64,000 nucleotides of DNA from Desulfobacteraceae bacterium (GCA_003599575.1 QZKV01000042.1:1-64000), one strand, 5' to 3'. Counted from the stretch's first letter, positions 9,003 to 16,922 are shown. Made by a program: numbers and translations. The notes: generated from the letters alone by a model not told the origin.

Positions 9003-9308
9003 CTAGAACTGCATCCGTTTGACTTCCTCATAGGCGGAAATGATTTTGTTGCGGATCTCCATGACCAGATCAAGCGCCACACCGGCTTTTTGCATGGCGA
9101 TCATGGTTCCATGAATGTCCTTGTTTTCTCCGCTGATCAACTTTTGGGCCGCCTGATCGGACACCTGCTGCAAGCGATCGACTTCCGAAAGAGATTGCGC
9201 CAGCCATTGACCGAATCCCGGCTGTGCCGGCGTTCGCTTCTGCGCCGCCGCGGCGCCCGCCGGTGCGGCCGCCGACCCGATGGGATCTATACTCAAAATC
9301 GACATCAT
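9003..9308 (-). CDS. fliE: Flagellar hook-basal body complex protein FliE
   Basis: Small adaptor joining the MS ring to the rod. The 101-aa protein has FGQWLAQSLSEVDRLQQVSD followed by DIHGTMIAMQKAGVALDLVM and ends in the family tail EIRNKIISAYEEVKRMQF. Length and tail match FliE closely. The start codon at 9308 overlaps the flgC stop (TAATG); a second ATG lies one codon later. Order flgB-flgC-fliE-fliF is the standard early basal-body order. Confidence 0.96.
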   Translation of the reverse strand: MMSILSIDPIGSAAAPAGAAAAQKRTPAQPGFGQWLAQSLSEVDRLQQVSDQAAQKLISGENKDIHGTMIAMQKAGVALDLVMEIRNKIISAYEEVKRMQF

Positions 9309-9745
9309 TACCTTCCTATATCGATGGCATCGGATGCCATCTCCTTGGTGGACCGAACGGCCGTCACATTGGCCTCATAGCTGCGGCTGGCCGAAATCAT
9401 GTTGACCATCTCCTCCACCACATTGATGTTGGGCAGGGCCACGAAACCTTCTGCATTGGCATCGGGGTGTCCGGGATCATATTTAAGCATCGGCGGCCGG
9501 TTGTCGTCGCGGATCTCTGTGACCAGGACTTCGATGTGCTGAGGGGTCAATTTTCTGGATAAGACCTCATTGAACCCGGTAGCTTGAGGATCGGCCTTGA
9601 ATACGGCGTCCTTGCGCTTGTAAGGCCCCCCTTGCTCAGTTCGCGTGGTGTTGACGTTGGCCAGGTTGCTGGCGATCAGGTTCATGCGCAACCTCTGGGC
9701 GCTCAGGCCGCTGGCGCTGGTTTGCAGTGCATCGAGCAGACTCAT
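9308..9745 (-). CDS. flgC: Flagellar proximal rod protein FlgC
   Basis: Rod subunit of the periplasmic drive shaft. The 145-aa product starts with LLDALQTSASGLSAQRLRMN, then the rod signature LIASNLANVNTTRTEQGGPY, and ends with NINVVEEMVNMISASRSYEA and ANVTAVRSTKEMASDAID, the canonical C-terminal rod helix. Two nucleotides separate it from the flgB stop and it overlaps fliE by one base, so flgB-flgC-fliE are tightly coupled. Confidence 0.97.
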   Translation of the reverse strand: MSLLDALQTSASGLSAQRLRMNLIASNLANVNTTRTEQGGPYKRKDAVFKADPQATGFNEVLSRKLTPQHIEVLVTEIRDDNRPPMLKYDPGHPDANAEGFVALPNINVVEEMVNMISASRSYEANVTAVRSTKEMASDAIDIGR

Positions 9746-9747
9746 GG

Positions 9748-10170
9748 TTAACCTTTACCTCCCTGGATGATACTGCGTAATCTTCCGAACTTTCTAGCCA
9801 GGATTTGAGTGGCCGCCTTGTAGTTAAGCTGATTATCGGCCAGGACGGACATCTCACGGTCCATATCCACCGTATTGCCATCCCCTCTCAGGGTCGCCTG
9901 CGGTGAAAGTTCTACCGTAACGGATCTCGGGAGACGGTCGCTGGGGCCGCCCGCACCTATGTGGTCCGGATCGGTTCTATGTAAGCGGACGCGGCCCTCT
10001 TTTGGAACCTCTCCGGAAAGAGCCTCCTCCACCATCAAATCAAAAGCTTTATAGTTGGGGGTATCGGCATTGGCGATGTTGGAAAGAATCACCTCATGCC
10101 GGCGCGCCCGCCAATCCAGTGCCTTTTCCGCCAGGTGAATGGTGCCATCAAACAGCGTTTTGATTTCCAT
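9748..10170 (-). CDS. flgB: Flagellar proximal rod protein FlgB
   Basis: Rod subunit next to FliE. The product of about 140 aa begins MEIKTLFDGTIHLAEKALDW and then RRHEVILSNIANADTPNYKA, the typical FlgB N-terminal motif. The C-terminus, QLNYKAATQILARKFGRLRS, also fits. The frame is open to 10203, but the ATG at 10170 is chosen because an AGGAGG lies about 10 nt upstream and the family starts there. First structural gene of the basal-body run; the regulator gene at 10466-11827 lies just upstream. Confidence 0.95.
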   Translation of the reverse strand: MEIKTLFDGTIHLAEKALDWRARRHEVILSNIANADTPNYKAFDLMVEEALSGEVPKEGRVRLHRTDPDHIGAGGPSDRLPRSVTVELSPQATLRGDGNTVDMDREMSVLADNQLNYKAATQILARKFGRLRSIIQGGKG

Positions 10171-10265
10171 GGGTGAAAATCCTCCTATCGGAGATTTGAG
10201 CAAATAGCGTACCAGAGAGCTTCACGAGGGCTTGTTCTTGCTTATCTCTCTGAAGTAAAAGGATT

Positions 10266-10469
10266 TTATACAAGTCTCGGCAACGGAGGGTTTTGAATCC
10301 GTGTCATAGGATCGACGGGGGCCGGCAAAGATTGCCTAGTTGGTTTCGTCAAAGTATTAGCTTCGACCTTTTCCGGTAAACAGCCGTTTTTGAAGATCTT
10401 CGAGATTCCCGAAACCGGTAAAGACATATTTAAGGTGTAATTTGAATACAAGATGTAGGCGTCGATCAC
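10266..10469 (-). CDS. Possible small protein overlapping the upstream regulator gene
   Basis: A 67-codon frame starting with GTG whose first bases overlap the stop of the upstream regulator gene as GTGA, a common coupling arrangement. I do not recognise the protein: the N-terminal third is hydrophobic/polar (IDAYILYSNYTLNMSLPVSG), the rest basic and Pro-rich. No convincing ribosome site is seen apart from coupling. It fills the otherwise empty stretch between the regulator and flgB. It may be only a chance frame. Confidence 0.25.
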   Translation of the reverse strand: MIDAYILYSNYTLNMSLPVSGISKIFKNGCLPEKVEANTLTKPTRQSLPAPVDPMTRIQNPPLPRLV

Positions 10470-11827
10470 ATGCCATCCATCGATATGCGGACGTCTTCCT
10501 CTTGGCGGTATTCACGCAATTTATTGCGCAGCGTACGAATACTGATGCCTAGCATTTCAGCCGCATGCGTGCGATTTTGATTGACGTGCTTCAAGGTATG
10601 CAGGATCAGGCGCTCTTCCAATTCCTTGACGGTCATGCCGACCAACTGGGCTTTGTGCGCTGGAATGGGATTTTTGGATAGTTCATCCAAGAGCAGGTAT
10701 TCCGGACCGACCGAAGGTTGGTTGCAAATGAGCAATGCGCGTTCGATCGTGTTCTCCAACTCGCGCACGTTGCCCGGCCAAGGCCATTGTACCATCTTCG
10801 CAAGCGCGGCGGCAGTGAACTGTGGAAGTGATTGCTTTTCACAATCACCGAATTTCCGAACAAAATGATCGACCAACAAAGGGATATCCTGTTGGCGCTC
10901 GCGCAATGGCGGCAGCATCAGTGGAATGATCCGCAGACGATAATAGAGATCTTTGCGAAACCGTTCTTCGCAGACCAACTGGCCCAGATCGCGGTTGGTG
11001 GTGGCGATGACACGCACATTGACGGGTACCGGTTTTTGGCCGCCGATGCGGTCCACTTCTCTTTCTTGCAAAACGCGCAACAGTTTGGCTTGCAGCGGCA
11101 AGGACATTTCACCGATTTCGTCCAAAAGCAGCGTGCCGTTGTGCGCCTGTTCGAATTTGCCGCACTTGCGCTGCAGCGCCCCGGTGAATGCGCCTTTTTC
11201 ATGTCCGAACAACTCGCTTTCGGCAAGATTTTCGGGCAAAGCGGCGCAGTTCATGGCCACAAAGCGATGATGCCTGCGTTCGCTGTGCAAATGAATATAC
11301 TTGGCGATCAACTCTTTGCCTGTGCCGCTTTCCCCCTGTATCAATACCGTGGCTGAAGAAGGTGCGATCTGGCGCGCCACATCCAAAAGCGCCTGCATGG
11401 CGGGTGTGCGGGTGACAATCTGCGGATGGACCGAGCGCCCGTATCGAGCGTGCTTCAATGAGGGTCCGCCATCCAAAACGGCCGCAATACTTTTCTGAAG
11501 CAGTTCATCATCATCGGAGAAAAGCAGATAATCGCGTGCGCCTTTGCGAATAGCCGAAACGACCTGATGCACGGAACCTTCCTGGGCCACCAGAATCACC
11601 GGCAGGGTAAGCCCGCTTTTTTCCATATGGTCCAGCAGTTCGGCTGCAGACAGGCCTGGCAAGGGATCGGCGGCCAAGATCAGATCGCAGGGCTGCAGTG
11701 CCAGTTGCCCCATGAGATCCGCAATCGGCAAGCGTCGCACATGGTGGCCCTGCTTGAGTAGAAATTGGCCCACTCGATCGTAAATCCGGCTGTTCGATTC
11801 GACGACGCCGATCGAGGCCTTTTCCAT
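10466..11827 (-). CDS. Sigma-54-dependent flagellar regulator with degenerate receiver (FlrC/FlbD-like)
   Basis: NtrC-family activator of sigma-54 promoters, probably for class III-type flagellar genes. From the ATG at 11827 (GGGGAG five nt upstream) it is 453 aa. Residues about 1-120 have receiver-like folding but lack the usual phosphorylation residues: the acidic pair after beta-1 is ES (VVESNS), the acceptor position in DLILAADPLPG is Ala, and the conserved Lys near the end is missing. The AAA+ domain (about 140-375) has Walker A GESGTGKE, the sigma-54-contact loop GAFTGA, and Walker B LLLDEIGEM. A C-terminal Fis-type helix-turn-helix follows (AAEMLGISIRTLRNKLREY). A sigma-54 promoter lies about 75 nt upstream, so it is probably activated by the FleQ-like protein encoded further upstream. 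FlbD of Caulobacter is a known flagellar regulator of this type. Confidence 0.9.
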   Translation of the reverse strand: MEKASIGVVESNSRIYDRVGQFLLKQGHHVRRLPIADLMGQLALQPCDLILAADPLPGLSAAELLDHMEKSGLTLPVILVAQEGSVHQVVSAIRKGARDYLLFSDDDELLQKSIAAVLDGGPSLKHARYGRSVHPQIVTRTPAMQALLDVARQIAPSSATVLIQGESGTGKELIAKYIHLHSERRHHRFVAMNCAALPENLAESELFGHEKGAFTGALQRKCGKFEQAHNGTLLLDEIGEMSLPLQAKLLRVLQEREVDRIGGQKPVPVNVRVIATTNRDLGQLVCEERFRKDLYYRLRIIPLMLPPLRERQQDIPLLVDHFVRKFGDCEKQSLPQFTAAALAKMVQWPWPGNVRELENTIERALLICNQPSVGPEYLLLDELSKNPIPAHKAQLVGMTVKELEERLILHTLKHVNQNRTHAAEMLGISIRTLRNKLREYRQEEDVRISMDGM

Positions 11828-11901
11828 TTTATCTCCCCGGGCCATTCAATTGAATCGTCCGCACAAACTAAGGCGGACCTGCGGCCTTTACTCAAGCAAA
11901 T

Positions 11902-11917
11902 GGCAATAAGCATGCCA
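11902..11917 (-). promoter_or_regulatory. Sigma-54 (-24/-12) promoter for the regulator/basal-body operon
   Basis: On the minus strand the sequence reads TGGCATG-CTTA-TTGCC, matching the sigma-54 consensus TGGCACG-N4-TTGC at 14 of 15 positions, including the invariant GG and GC with correct spacing. Start of transcription would be near 11890, about 65 nt before the regulator ATG at 11827. The rest of the 357-nt gap between 11828 and 12184 shows no gene. Confidence 0.75.
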
Positions 11918-12184
11918 TTGCCTGCTTTCCGGCCCGATCCACCTTCCCGGCCCTTTTTTCAAGCACGCATTTTTAAAAAAGGCCTCACGAAAAAGCCGGG
12001 GGTAAAAGAAAGGCGGGTGTGCAATCTTCGCGAGAGGTCCGCCCCAGGCCCCTTATAGTGGAGTCCAAGCGGGTAAACGCAAATCGTGCTTACAGCGGTT
12101 TCGAATAGATTCGTTTTGCCTTGGAGAAAGAAAAAGCGGCGGGAGCTGTCACATTGTTGACGCAAATTGAAGAGAAGTTAAAAA

Positions 12185-12850
12185 TCAGCTGGAAGCACTA
12201 GCGGGTATTTCGGAAAGAATTTCTGAAAAGGCCTGCAATATCTGCTCGTCCGGAAATGCCTGCGGGCCGGCTTGAGTTTCTACGCGAACTTCGCTGCGTT
12301 GCATGCCGTTGCCCCGGATCAGAAGATCCAGCCGGCTGGACCACTTCAACCCCGCTTCAGGCAAAATCGTCCGAAGCGCCAAAAGGTCCTCCGGATGTGT
12401 GTTAAGGGAGAAACGATTGGCTTCCTCCCATGCTCTGAGGATGACGGCATGTAAACGCTCCAAAGCCATGCAGACCGGTTCGTCCAATATCCGCTCGGCA
12501 ATGGCCAGGGACAGTTCCGTCATGTTGGTGCACGCGCGCTCCCGGATCTGTTCTTCCATAACGGTCAAATCGCTATAGCTCTTGATAAAGGCTTTCAACC
12601 CGGGCGCAAGCGATGACTTCAGCATTGACCGTGCTTCGGCCTGACCGCTTTGGAAGCCCCTTTGGAATCCTTTTTCACGCGCTTCTTTGAGAAGCAAGGC
12701 GGTTTGCTGCTCCGCTTCGACGCTTGCATCGCCACCCGTGCCAGGCAGGCATGGGTAAAGCGGCTGAAAAAGCGCGCGCTCATCCTCGCGGCCGAGCTCC
12801 GTGATGGAGTGGAAACCAACCTTCGGGTTAGGCGCACTTTTGCAAATCAT
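12185..12850 (-). CDS. FliH-like flagellar assembly protein (second copy)
   Basis: The 221-aa protein resembles FliH. It has a charged Gln/Ala-rich helical segment with GFQRGFQSGQAEA (the GxxxG-like repeat region of FliH), then MTELSLAIAERILDEPV, similar to the lALaiArkVl segment of FliH C-domains, and a terminal VRVETQAGPQAFPDEQI, which resembles a decayed GGCxVET motif. The ATG at 12850 is chosen (the frame opens at a TTG at 12868); it overlaps the end of the FleQ-like gene by 23 nt, so the two are probably co-transcribed. The genuine FliH sequence is fused to FliI at 4261-6231, so this copy may have a different partner or be a divergent paralogue. Function is inferred from similarity of motifs only. 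Confidence 0.65.
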   Translation of the reverse strand: MICKSAPNPKVGFHSITELGREDERALFQPLYPCLPGTGGDASVEAEQQTALLLKEAREKGFQRGFQSGQAEARSMLKSSLAPGLKAFIKSYSDLTVMEEQIRERACTNMTELSLAIAERILDEPVCMALERLHAVILRAWEEANRFSLNTHPEDLLALRTILPEAGLKWSSRLDLLIRGNGMQRSEVRVETQAGPQAFPDEQILQAFSEILSEIPASASS

Positions 12851-13904
12851 ATCGTTTGATCTTTTCAACCAGTGTCGTTCGTTTAACCTGCAGCAATTTG
12901 GCGGCTTTGTTTTTCACCCAATCTGTTTTTTCCAAGGATTGATAAATCAGATTTTTTTCGAATTCGCTGACAGCCGTATTCAGATCGAGGCCTTCTGAAC
13001 CGAGCTCTGGGGCAGGCATAACAAATTCGTGTGACTTTTCTTCACAGGTGATTCTAAGTTTGGGCGGCAAATCGCCGACCTGGATCTCGCCTTCGCCCTT
13101 GAGCACGACCAGACGCTCAAGCACGTTGGCCAGCTCGCGCACGTTGCCGGGCCAGTCATGCCGCATCAGCTTTTCCAGAGCGCTTTGGTTGATGCCGCTC
13201 ACCTGGGTGTTTTTATCCTGGTTCAACTTCTTTAGAAAATAGTGGGCCAGCAGGGGGATATCCACCGGACGGTCTTTAAGGGCGGGCAACTGCACTGGAA
13301 TAACATATAGCCGGTAGAAAAGATCTTCGCGAAAATTGCCTTTCTGAACTTCTTCTTCCAAATCGCGGTGGGTGGCGGCGATGATGCGGACATCCACTTT
13401 TATCGTTTTGCAGCCGCCGACGGGTTCAAATTCGCGCTCTTCAAGGACCTTGAGCACTTTGACCTGCAGGTCGGGGCTCATATCACCGATTTCATCCAAA
13501 AAAATAGTTCCCCCGTTGGCCACTTCGAATTTGCCGACTTTTGCGGAAGTGGCGCCGGTAAAGGCGCCCTTGACATGCCCGAAGAGTTCGCTTTCCAGCA
13601 GATTTTCGGGGATCGCACCGCAGTTGATGGCCACGAAGGGTTTGTCTTTGCGGTAAGAACTCAAATGGATGGCTTTCGCTACGAGCCCCTTGCCCGTGCC
13701 TGTCTCGCCATTGATCAGAATGGTGCTGTCACTGTCGGCTACCCTCTTGATTAAGCGGAAAACATCGCGCATGGCACGACTTTGGCCGATAACACCTTGA
13801 AAGCCGAATTGAGAAAGCAGGACATCATTACCCGATGGGCAGTTCATCGAACTTTCCATCTCCGTATTAGAGGCATAGCACGCTGTAATGGGTTGCACAC
13901 TCAT
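12828..13904 (-). CDS. Receiver-less sigma-54 activator, FleQ/FlrA-like flagellar regulator
   Basis: Enhancer-binding protein probably at the top of the local flagellar cascade. No receiver domain is present: the AAA+ domain starts almost at once with FQGVIGQSRAMRDVFRLI. Walker A GETGTGKG, GAFTGA and Walker B TIFLDEIGDM are intact, and the C-terminus carries an HTH of the KAAKLLQVKRTTLVEKIKRY type, close to FleQ/FlrA. About 358 aa from the ATG at 13904. The frame extends to 13964, but that would run into the promoter at 13956-13970, so the start must be lower; GTG 13898 with GGAGG six nt upstream is an equally good choice. It heads the minus-strand flagellar region and is followed by the FliH-like gene. 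Confidence 0.85.
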   Translation of the reverse strand: MSVQPITACYASNTEMESSMNCPSGNDVLLSQFGFQGVIGQSRAMRDVFRLIKRVADSDSTILINGETGTGKGLVAKAIHLSSYRKDKPFVAINCGAIPENLLESELFGHVKGAFTGATSAKVGKFEVANGGTIFLDEIGDMSPDLQVKVLKVLEEREFEPVGGCKTIKVDVRIIAATHRDLEEEVQKGNFREDLFYRLYVIPVQLPALKDRPVDIPLLAHYFLKKLNQDKNTQVSGINQSALEKLMRHDWPGNVRELANVLERLVVLKGEGEIQVGDLPPKLRITCEEKSHEFVMPAPELGSEGLDLNTAVSEFEKNLIYQSLEKTDWVKNKAAKLLQVKRTTLVEKIKRYDLQKCA

Positions 13905-13955
13905 CCTCCGCAGGCTGGGGTTATCGCAATTTGTATTTTGGATTTCTCCATTTCT

Positions 13956-13970
13956 GCAAGGCATGTGCCA
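13956..13970 (-). promoter_or_regulatory. Sigma-54 (-24/-12) promoter for the FleQ-like regulator
   Basis: The minus strand reads TGGCACA-TGCC-TTGCA, matching the sigma-54 consensus TGGCACG-N4-TTGCA at all but one position. Expected transcription start is near 13944, about 40 nt before the ATG at 13904. A sigma-54 promoter in front of a sigma-54 activator suggests autoregulation or activation by another enhancer-binding protein. Confidence 0.8.
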
Positions 13971-14647
13971 TTCAAAAATTTTTTGCCGAAACCGGCTGGC
14001 CTTCGAATGCTCGATGTCTCCGCTTACCTTTTGAAATTACAGCGTATACCAAGGTTTAGGAAGGGCACTAGAAATTAGGTCGCAAGATGGAGCGAGATCG
14101 AGCTTTCCTGCTTTGCTTCCGAACGTGCGAGCGGGATGGGTTTTTCAATTTGCATTATGCCAAGCAACCCAACTGAAAGCGGCAACGGAAACCCACACGC
14201 CCAAAAATGATGCCTGCAGTGCATTGATTTCACATAATTATTCTGTTCAGAGGTTCGGTCGGGGGCCGCTCTTCCTATATATACTTGATTTTGTTAATAT
14301 TTCATCTCTAAATAATTTTGCTATCAATCTGAAAGTAATTTTTACTCCATATATTCCATCGCTTAAAAGATTATGCAAAAAGAAAAACCTCTCTTTGCAT
14401 ATTGCAATGCGGTGTTTAAAAACCCCTGCGACAGAGCATATTAGCGACCCATTGAAAGGCTGCCGGGGATGGGCGAGGCAGCTCCTCATGGAACGATCGC
14501 TCGACTTCGGGAATTCCAAAAGCCCATGAACGGATTCATCAAAAATTCGGTGCCTATCCCGATAGCGACCAGGAGCTTGCCATTCCCCCGGAAGGAATAG
14601 CGGGAGCTCTCATCTTGCCTGCCGAAGCTGCTGCCGCCAAAAAGAGC
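13971..14647. other. Intergenic region with an AT-rich island, no supported gene
   Basis: About 680 nt between the divergent regulator and flagellin units. The stretch around 14230-14440 is clearly more AT-rich than its surroundings. Open frames occur on both strands (for example plus 14113-14529 and minus 14486-14728), but neither has a ribosome site, a recognisable motif or typical codon use. It probably contains enhancer sites for the sigma-54 activators, but I cannot point to one. Confidence 0.5.
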
Positions 14648-14674
14648 TAAAGTTTGCTTGACGGCATCCGATAA
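14648..14674 (+). promoter_or_regulatory. Sigma-28 (FliA) promoter for flagellin
   Basis: TAAAGTTT at 14648-14655, an 11-nt spacer, and TCCGATAA at 14667-14674. The FliA consensus is TAAAGTTT-N11-GCCGATAA, so only one base of the 16 differs and the spacing is exact. Transcription should start near 14681, giving a leader of about 140 nt before the flagellin ATG at 14823. A long leader fits post-transcriptional control by FlbT, encoded downstream. Confidence 0.85.
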
Positions 14675-14822
14675 CAGAGATGAACGGCGCAAATTCAAGC
14701 AGGAAGGGAGGCGAAGCATAAGCTGCATGCGAGCGCCGGCAGTTGCGTATCAATCTTAAGCTTTGCACCTATTTTTCAAGACGGCCAGAAGGCCGCCCCC
14801 AAACCTAGAAAAGGAGACAAAC

Positions 14823-15674
14823 ATGGCTGCTTCATCCGGAATTACCTTGACCTCGGGCATGCGGGCAAACCTTTACAGCTTGCAGAACACGAACTCCCTG
14901 CTGGAAAGAACTCAGAAACGGTTGGCCACCGGCCAGCGCGTTCAGTCGGCGGTCGATGATCCCGTCAACTATTTTACCGCCTTGGGGCACCGTCAACGTT
15001 CCCAGGACCTGGCTTCTCGTAAGGACGAAATGTCGGAATCGGTCCAATTGATTTCAGCCGCCAACGAAGGTGTGGAGTCCATTACTGCACTCATCGCATC
15101 GGCTAAGTCTCTGGCCCAATCGGCCCTGTCCGCTTCGACGACTACCGAAATCAACACCTTGTACAGCCAGTACAAAGAAGTGCTCAACCAGATCGACCAG
15201 GTAGGGGAAGATTCGGGTTACAAGGGCGTCAACCTGCTGGACAGCACGGCCATCACCCACACGGTGAAATTCGATGAGAACGGTGATTCTTTGCTCACGA
15301 TCACCGGCTTTGATGCGGCCGCTCAGGGGGCCACGTTGAGCCTGTCCACCCATGGCACCAATGCCTGGGTCAGCGCAGGCGGCACCGCCGATAAGGCCGA
15401 GATCAATTCGGCCATCAGCAAACTGGACGGTGCCCGTTCCGCCCTGCGGACCGAAGCGCAGAAGCTGTCCACGAACCTGAGTACAATCACCATTCGGCAG
15501 GACTTCACCAAAGGCATGATCAACACCCTCGAAGACGGTGCGGCGGAACTGACCAATGCCGACATGAACGAGGAAGGCGCCAACATGCTGATGCTCCAGA
15601 CACGTCAATCGCTGGGCACCACATCGCTGAGCTTGGCTTCACAATCAGCCCAATCCGTGCTGCGGTTGTTCTAA
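14823..15674 (+). CDS. Flagellin
   Basis: Filament subunit. 283 aa from the ATG at 14823, which has AAAAGGAG about 6 nt upstream; the frame opens earlier at 14763 but family N-termini start here. The D0/D1 N-terminal helices contain SGMRANLYSLQNTNSLLERT, QKRLATGQRVQSAVDDPVNY and the heptad-rich SESVQLISAANEGVESI; the C-terminus ends with MLMLQTRQSLGTTSLSLASQ-type helix and VLRLF. The central variable region is very short, so the surface-exposed part is small, with some Ser/Thr-rich stretches such as SASTTTEINT and STHGTNAW that could accept O-glycans. The short type followed by flbT and flaF resembles alphaproteobacterial flagellins. It precedes a large glycosylation island. Confidence 0.95.
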   Translation: MAASSGITLTSGMRANLYSLQNTNSLLERTQKRLATGQRVQSAVDDPVNYFTALGHRQRSQDLASRKDEMSESVQLISAANEGVESITALIASAKSLAQSALSASTTTEINTLYSQYKEVLNQIDQVGEDSGYKGVNLLDSTAITHTVKFDENGDSLLTITGFDAAAQGATLSLSTHGTNAWVSAGGTADKAEINSAISKLDGARSALRTEAQKLSTNLSTITIRQDFTKGMINTLEDGAAELTNADMNEEGANMLMLQTRQSLGTTSLSLASQSAQSVLRLF

Positions 15675-15712
15675 TACGCGTAGTGGTACTGATTGGCTTA
15701 TGTATGTCCAAA

Positions 15713-15741
15713 CAGCAGAGGGGGGACCGCCCCCTCTGCTG
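15713..15741 (+). terminator. Strong hairpin after flagellin
   Basis: CAGCAGAGGGGG (15713-15724) and CCCCCTCTGCTG (15730-15741) pair perfectly over 12 bp with a 5-nt loop. No run of T follows, so it may be a partial terminator, an mRNA-stabilising hairpin that keeps flagellin message levels above those of the downstream genes, or a processing site. Confidence 0.65.
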
Positions 15742-15761
15742 CCCTTTGCAGATGAGGTCCC

Positions 15762-16439
15762 ATGAAAATTGCTGCTGATATTGCGACAACCAAGCCCGCT
15801 CAGGTCTTTAGCGATTCCGTTTCAGGATCAGACAGCCGGCCAAAAAGGCTTGCCGAAAAGCCCCGCGATTTGCGGGCGGCTCCAGCCACCGAGCCCGATA
15901 TCACACCTGCCGCAGATCAAGTCCTGCTCAGCAGGCTGGAAGCCGCCCATGCGGATAGACAATCCTTCGCGCAACAGATCCGCGCGGTAGACAAAACGAT
16001 GGAGCTGATCGAAGAAAACGTGCAGAACATGCAGGACTCGCTGGAGGGCGTCGTCAAGATCTACCCGCCTTATCCTCAAGACAGCATCGAACGCATTCAG
16101 GCGTTGCGTCAGTTTGCCACCCTTCGCAAAATGATCGACCAATTGACCGTTCCGCCTATGGATGACTCGCCTGCCAAGATTCTGGGAGATCAAGGACGAT
16201 TTCCCGAAGCGGGCGATTGGGAGATATTTATCGGCAAAGAGGGCCGTAAGCTCACCATCGGCCGCCAACCAGTCCACGCTGGAAAAGGCGGTCTCAACCT
16301 GCCGGACTTGTCTTCCGATGCTTCCGATGCGTCCTTGCGTCAGGCGCTTGACAGTCTGGTCGAATCCAAGGAGACCCTGCAACGCCGGCGTGAAGGTTTT
16401 GCAGCGGATGCCAACAGGGCCATTGCCGCCATGCTGTAG
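15762..16439 (+). CDS. Unrecognised protein between flagellin and FlbT
   Basis: 225 aa; ATG at 15762 preceded by GAGG four nt away. The first 45 residues are polar and probably disordered. The middle (about 50-130) is a predicted helical region (LLSRLEAAHADRQSFAQQIR, TMELIEENVQNMQDSLEGVV) with a possible coiled coil. The C-terminal part (SLRQALDSLVESKETLQRRR) is helical again. No signal peptide or membrane segment. I do not recognise a family. Its position between the flagellin hairpin and flbT-flaF suggests a role in filament synthesis, secretion or regulation; it might be a chaperone or a flagellin-associated factor. Confidence 0.75.
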   Translation: MKIAADIATTKPAQVFSDSVSGSDSRPKRLAEKPRDLRAAPATEPDITPAADQVLLSRLEAAHADRQSFAQQIRAVDKTMELIEENVQNMQDSLEGVVKIYPPYPQDSIERIQALRQFATLRKMIDQLTVPPMDDSPAKILGDQGRFPEAGDWEIFIGKEGRKLTIGRQPVHAGKGGLNLPDLSSDASDASLRQALDSLVESKETLQRRREGFAADANRAIAAML

Positions 16440-16502
16440 TGGCATGGAATCTGCTTCAATGTCTTCGAATCTATACTTTTTCTTTTTGAGGCCGAGGCAT
16501 CG

Positions 16503-16922
16503 ATGGCACTGAAAATTGTTCTCAAGCCCCATGAACGGATGATTCTGGGCGGCGCGGTCGTTCACAACGGCGCCACCAAAGCAGAATTTCTAGTTGAAAA
16601 CAACGTTCCCATTCTACGTCAAAAAAATATCCTCGCCCCTGGGGATGCCGATACTCCGGCCAAACGCATATACATGGCGATCCAGCTGATGTATGTGGAC
16701 GGGGAAAACATGGTCAAGCACCACAAGCTGTATTGGGAATTGGTACGTGATTTTTTGGCCGCCGCACCAAGCGCGTTAGGGTTGATCGACCGCATCAATG
16801 AATTCATTCTGCAGGCCCGCTATTACGATGGGCTCAAAACAGCGCGCGACTTGATCGATCATGAACAGGAGGTCGTAAAACGTGCAACACAATGCTTTGA
16901 AAGCGTATCAGACGGTCCATAG
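16503..16922 (+). CDS. flbT: Flagellin mRNA regulator FlbT
   Basis: Post-transcriptional regulator that in Caulobacter and other Alphaproteobacteria binds the flagellin mRNA leader and lowers its stability when the filament cannot be built. The 139-aa product starts ALKIVLKPHERMILGGAVVH, has FLVENNVPILRQKNILAPGD and RIYMAIQLMYVDGENMVKHH, all matching the FlbT pattern (a KP.E...i.GaV motif, then an l.Lq.mY helix). ATG at 16503 with GAGG nearby. It overlaps the flaF start by 41 nt. Confidence 0.9.
   Translation: MALKIVLKPHERMILGGAVVHNGATKAEFLVENNVPILRQKNILAPGDADTPAKRIYMAIQLMYVDGENMVKHHKLYWELVRDFLAAAPSALGLIDRINEFILQARYYDGLKTARDLIDHEQEVVKRATQCFESVSDGP

Noticed and set aside
14113-14529. Plus-strand open frame of 138 aa before flagellin
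   Set aside because: No ribosome site, no motif, and it spans an AT-rich stretch with codon use unlike its neighbours.
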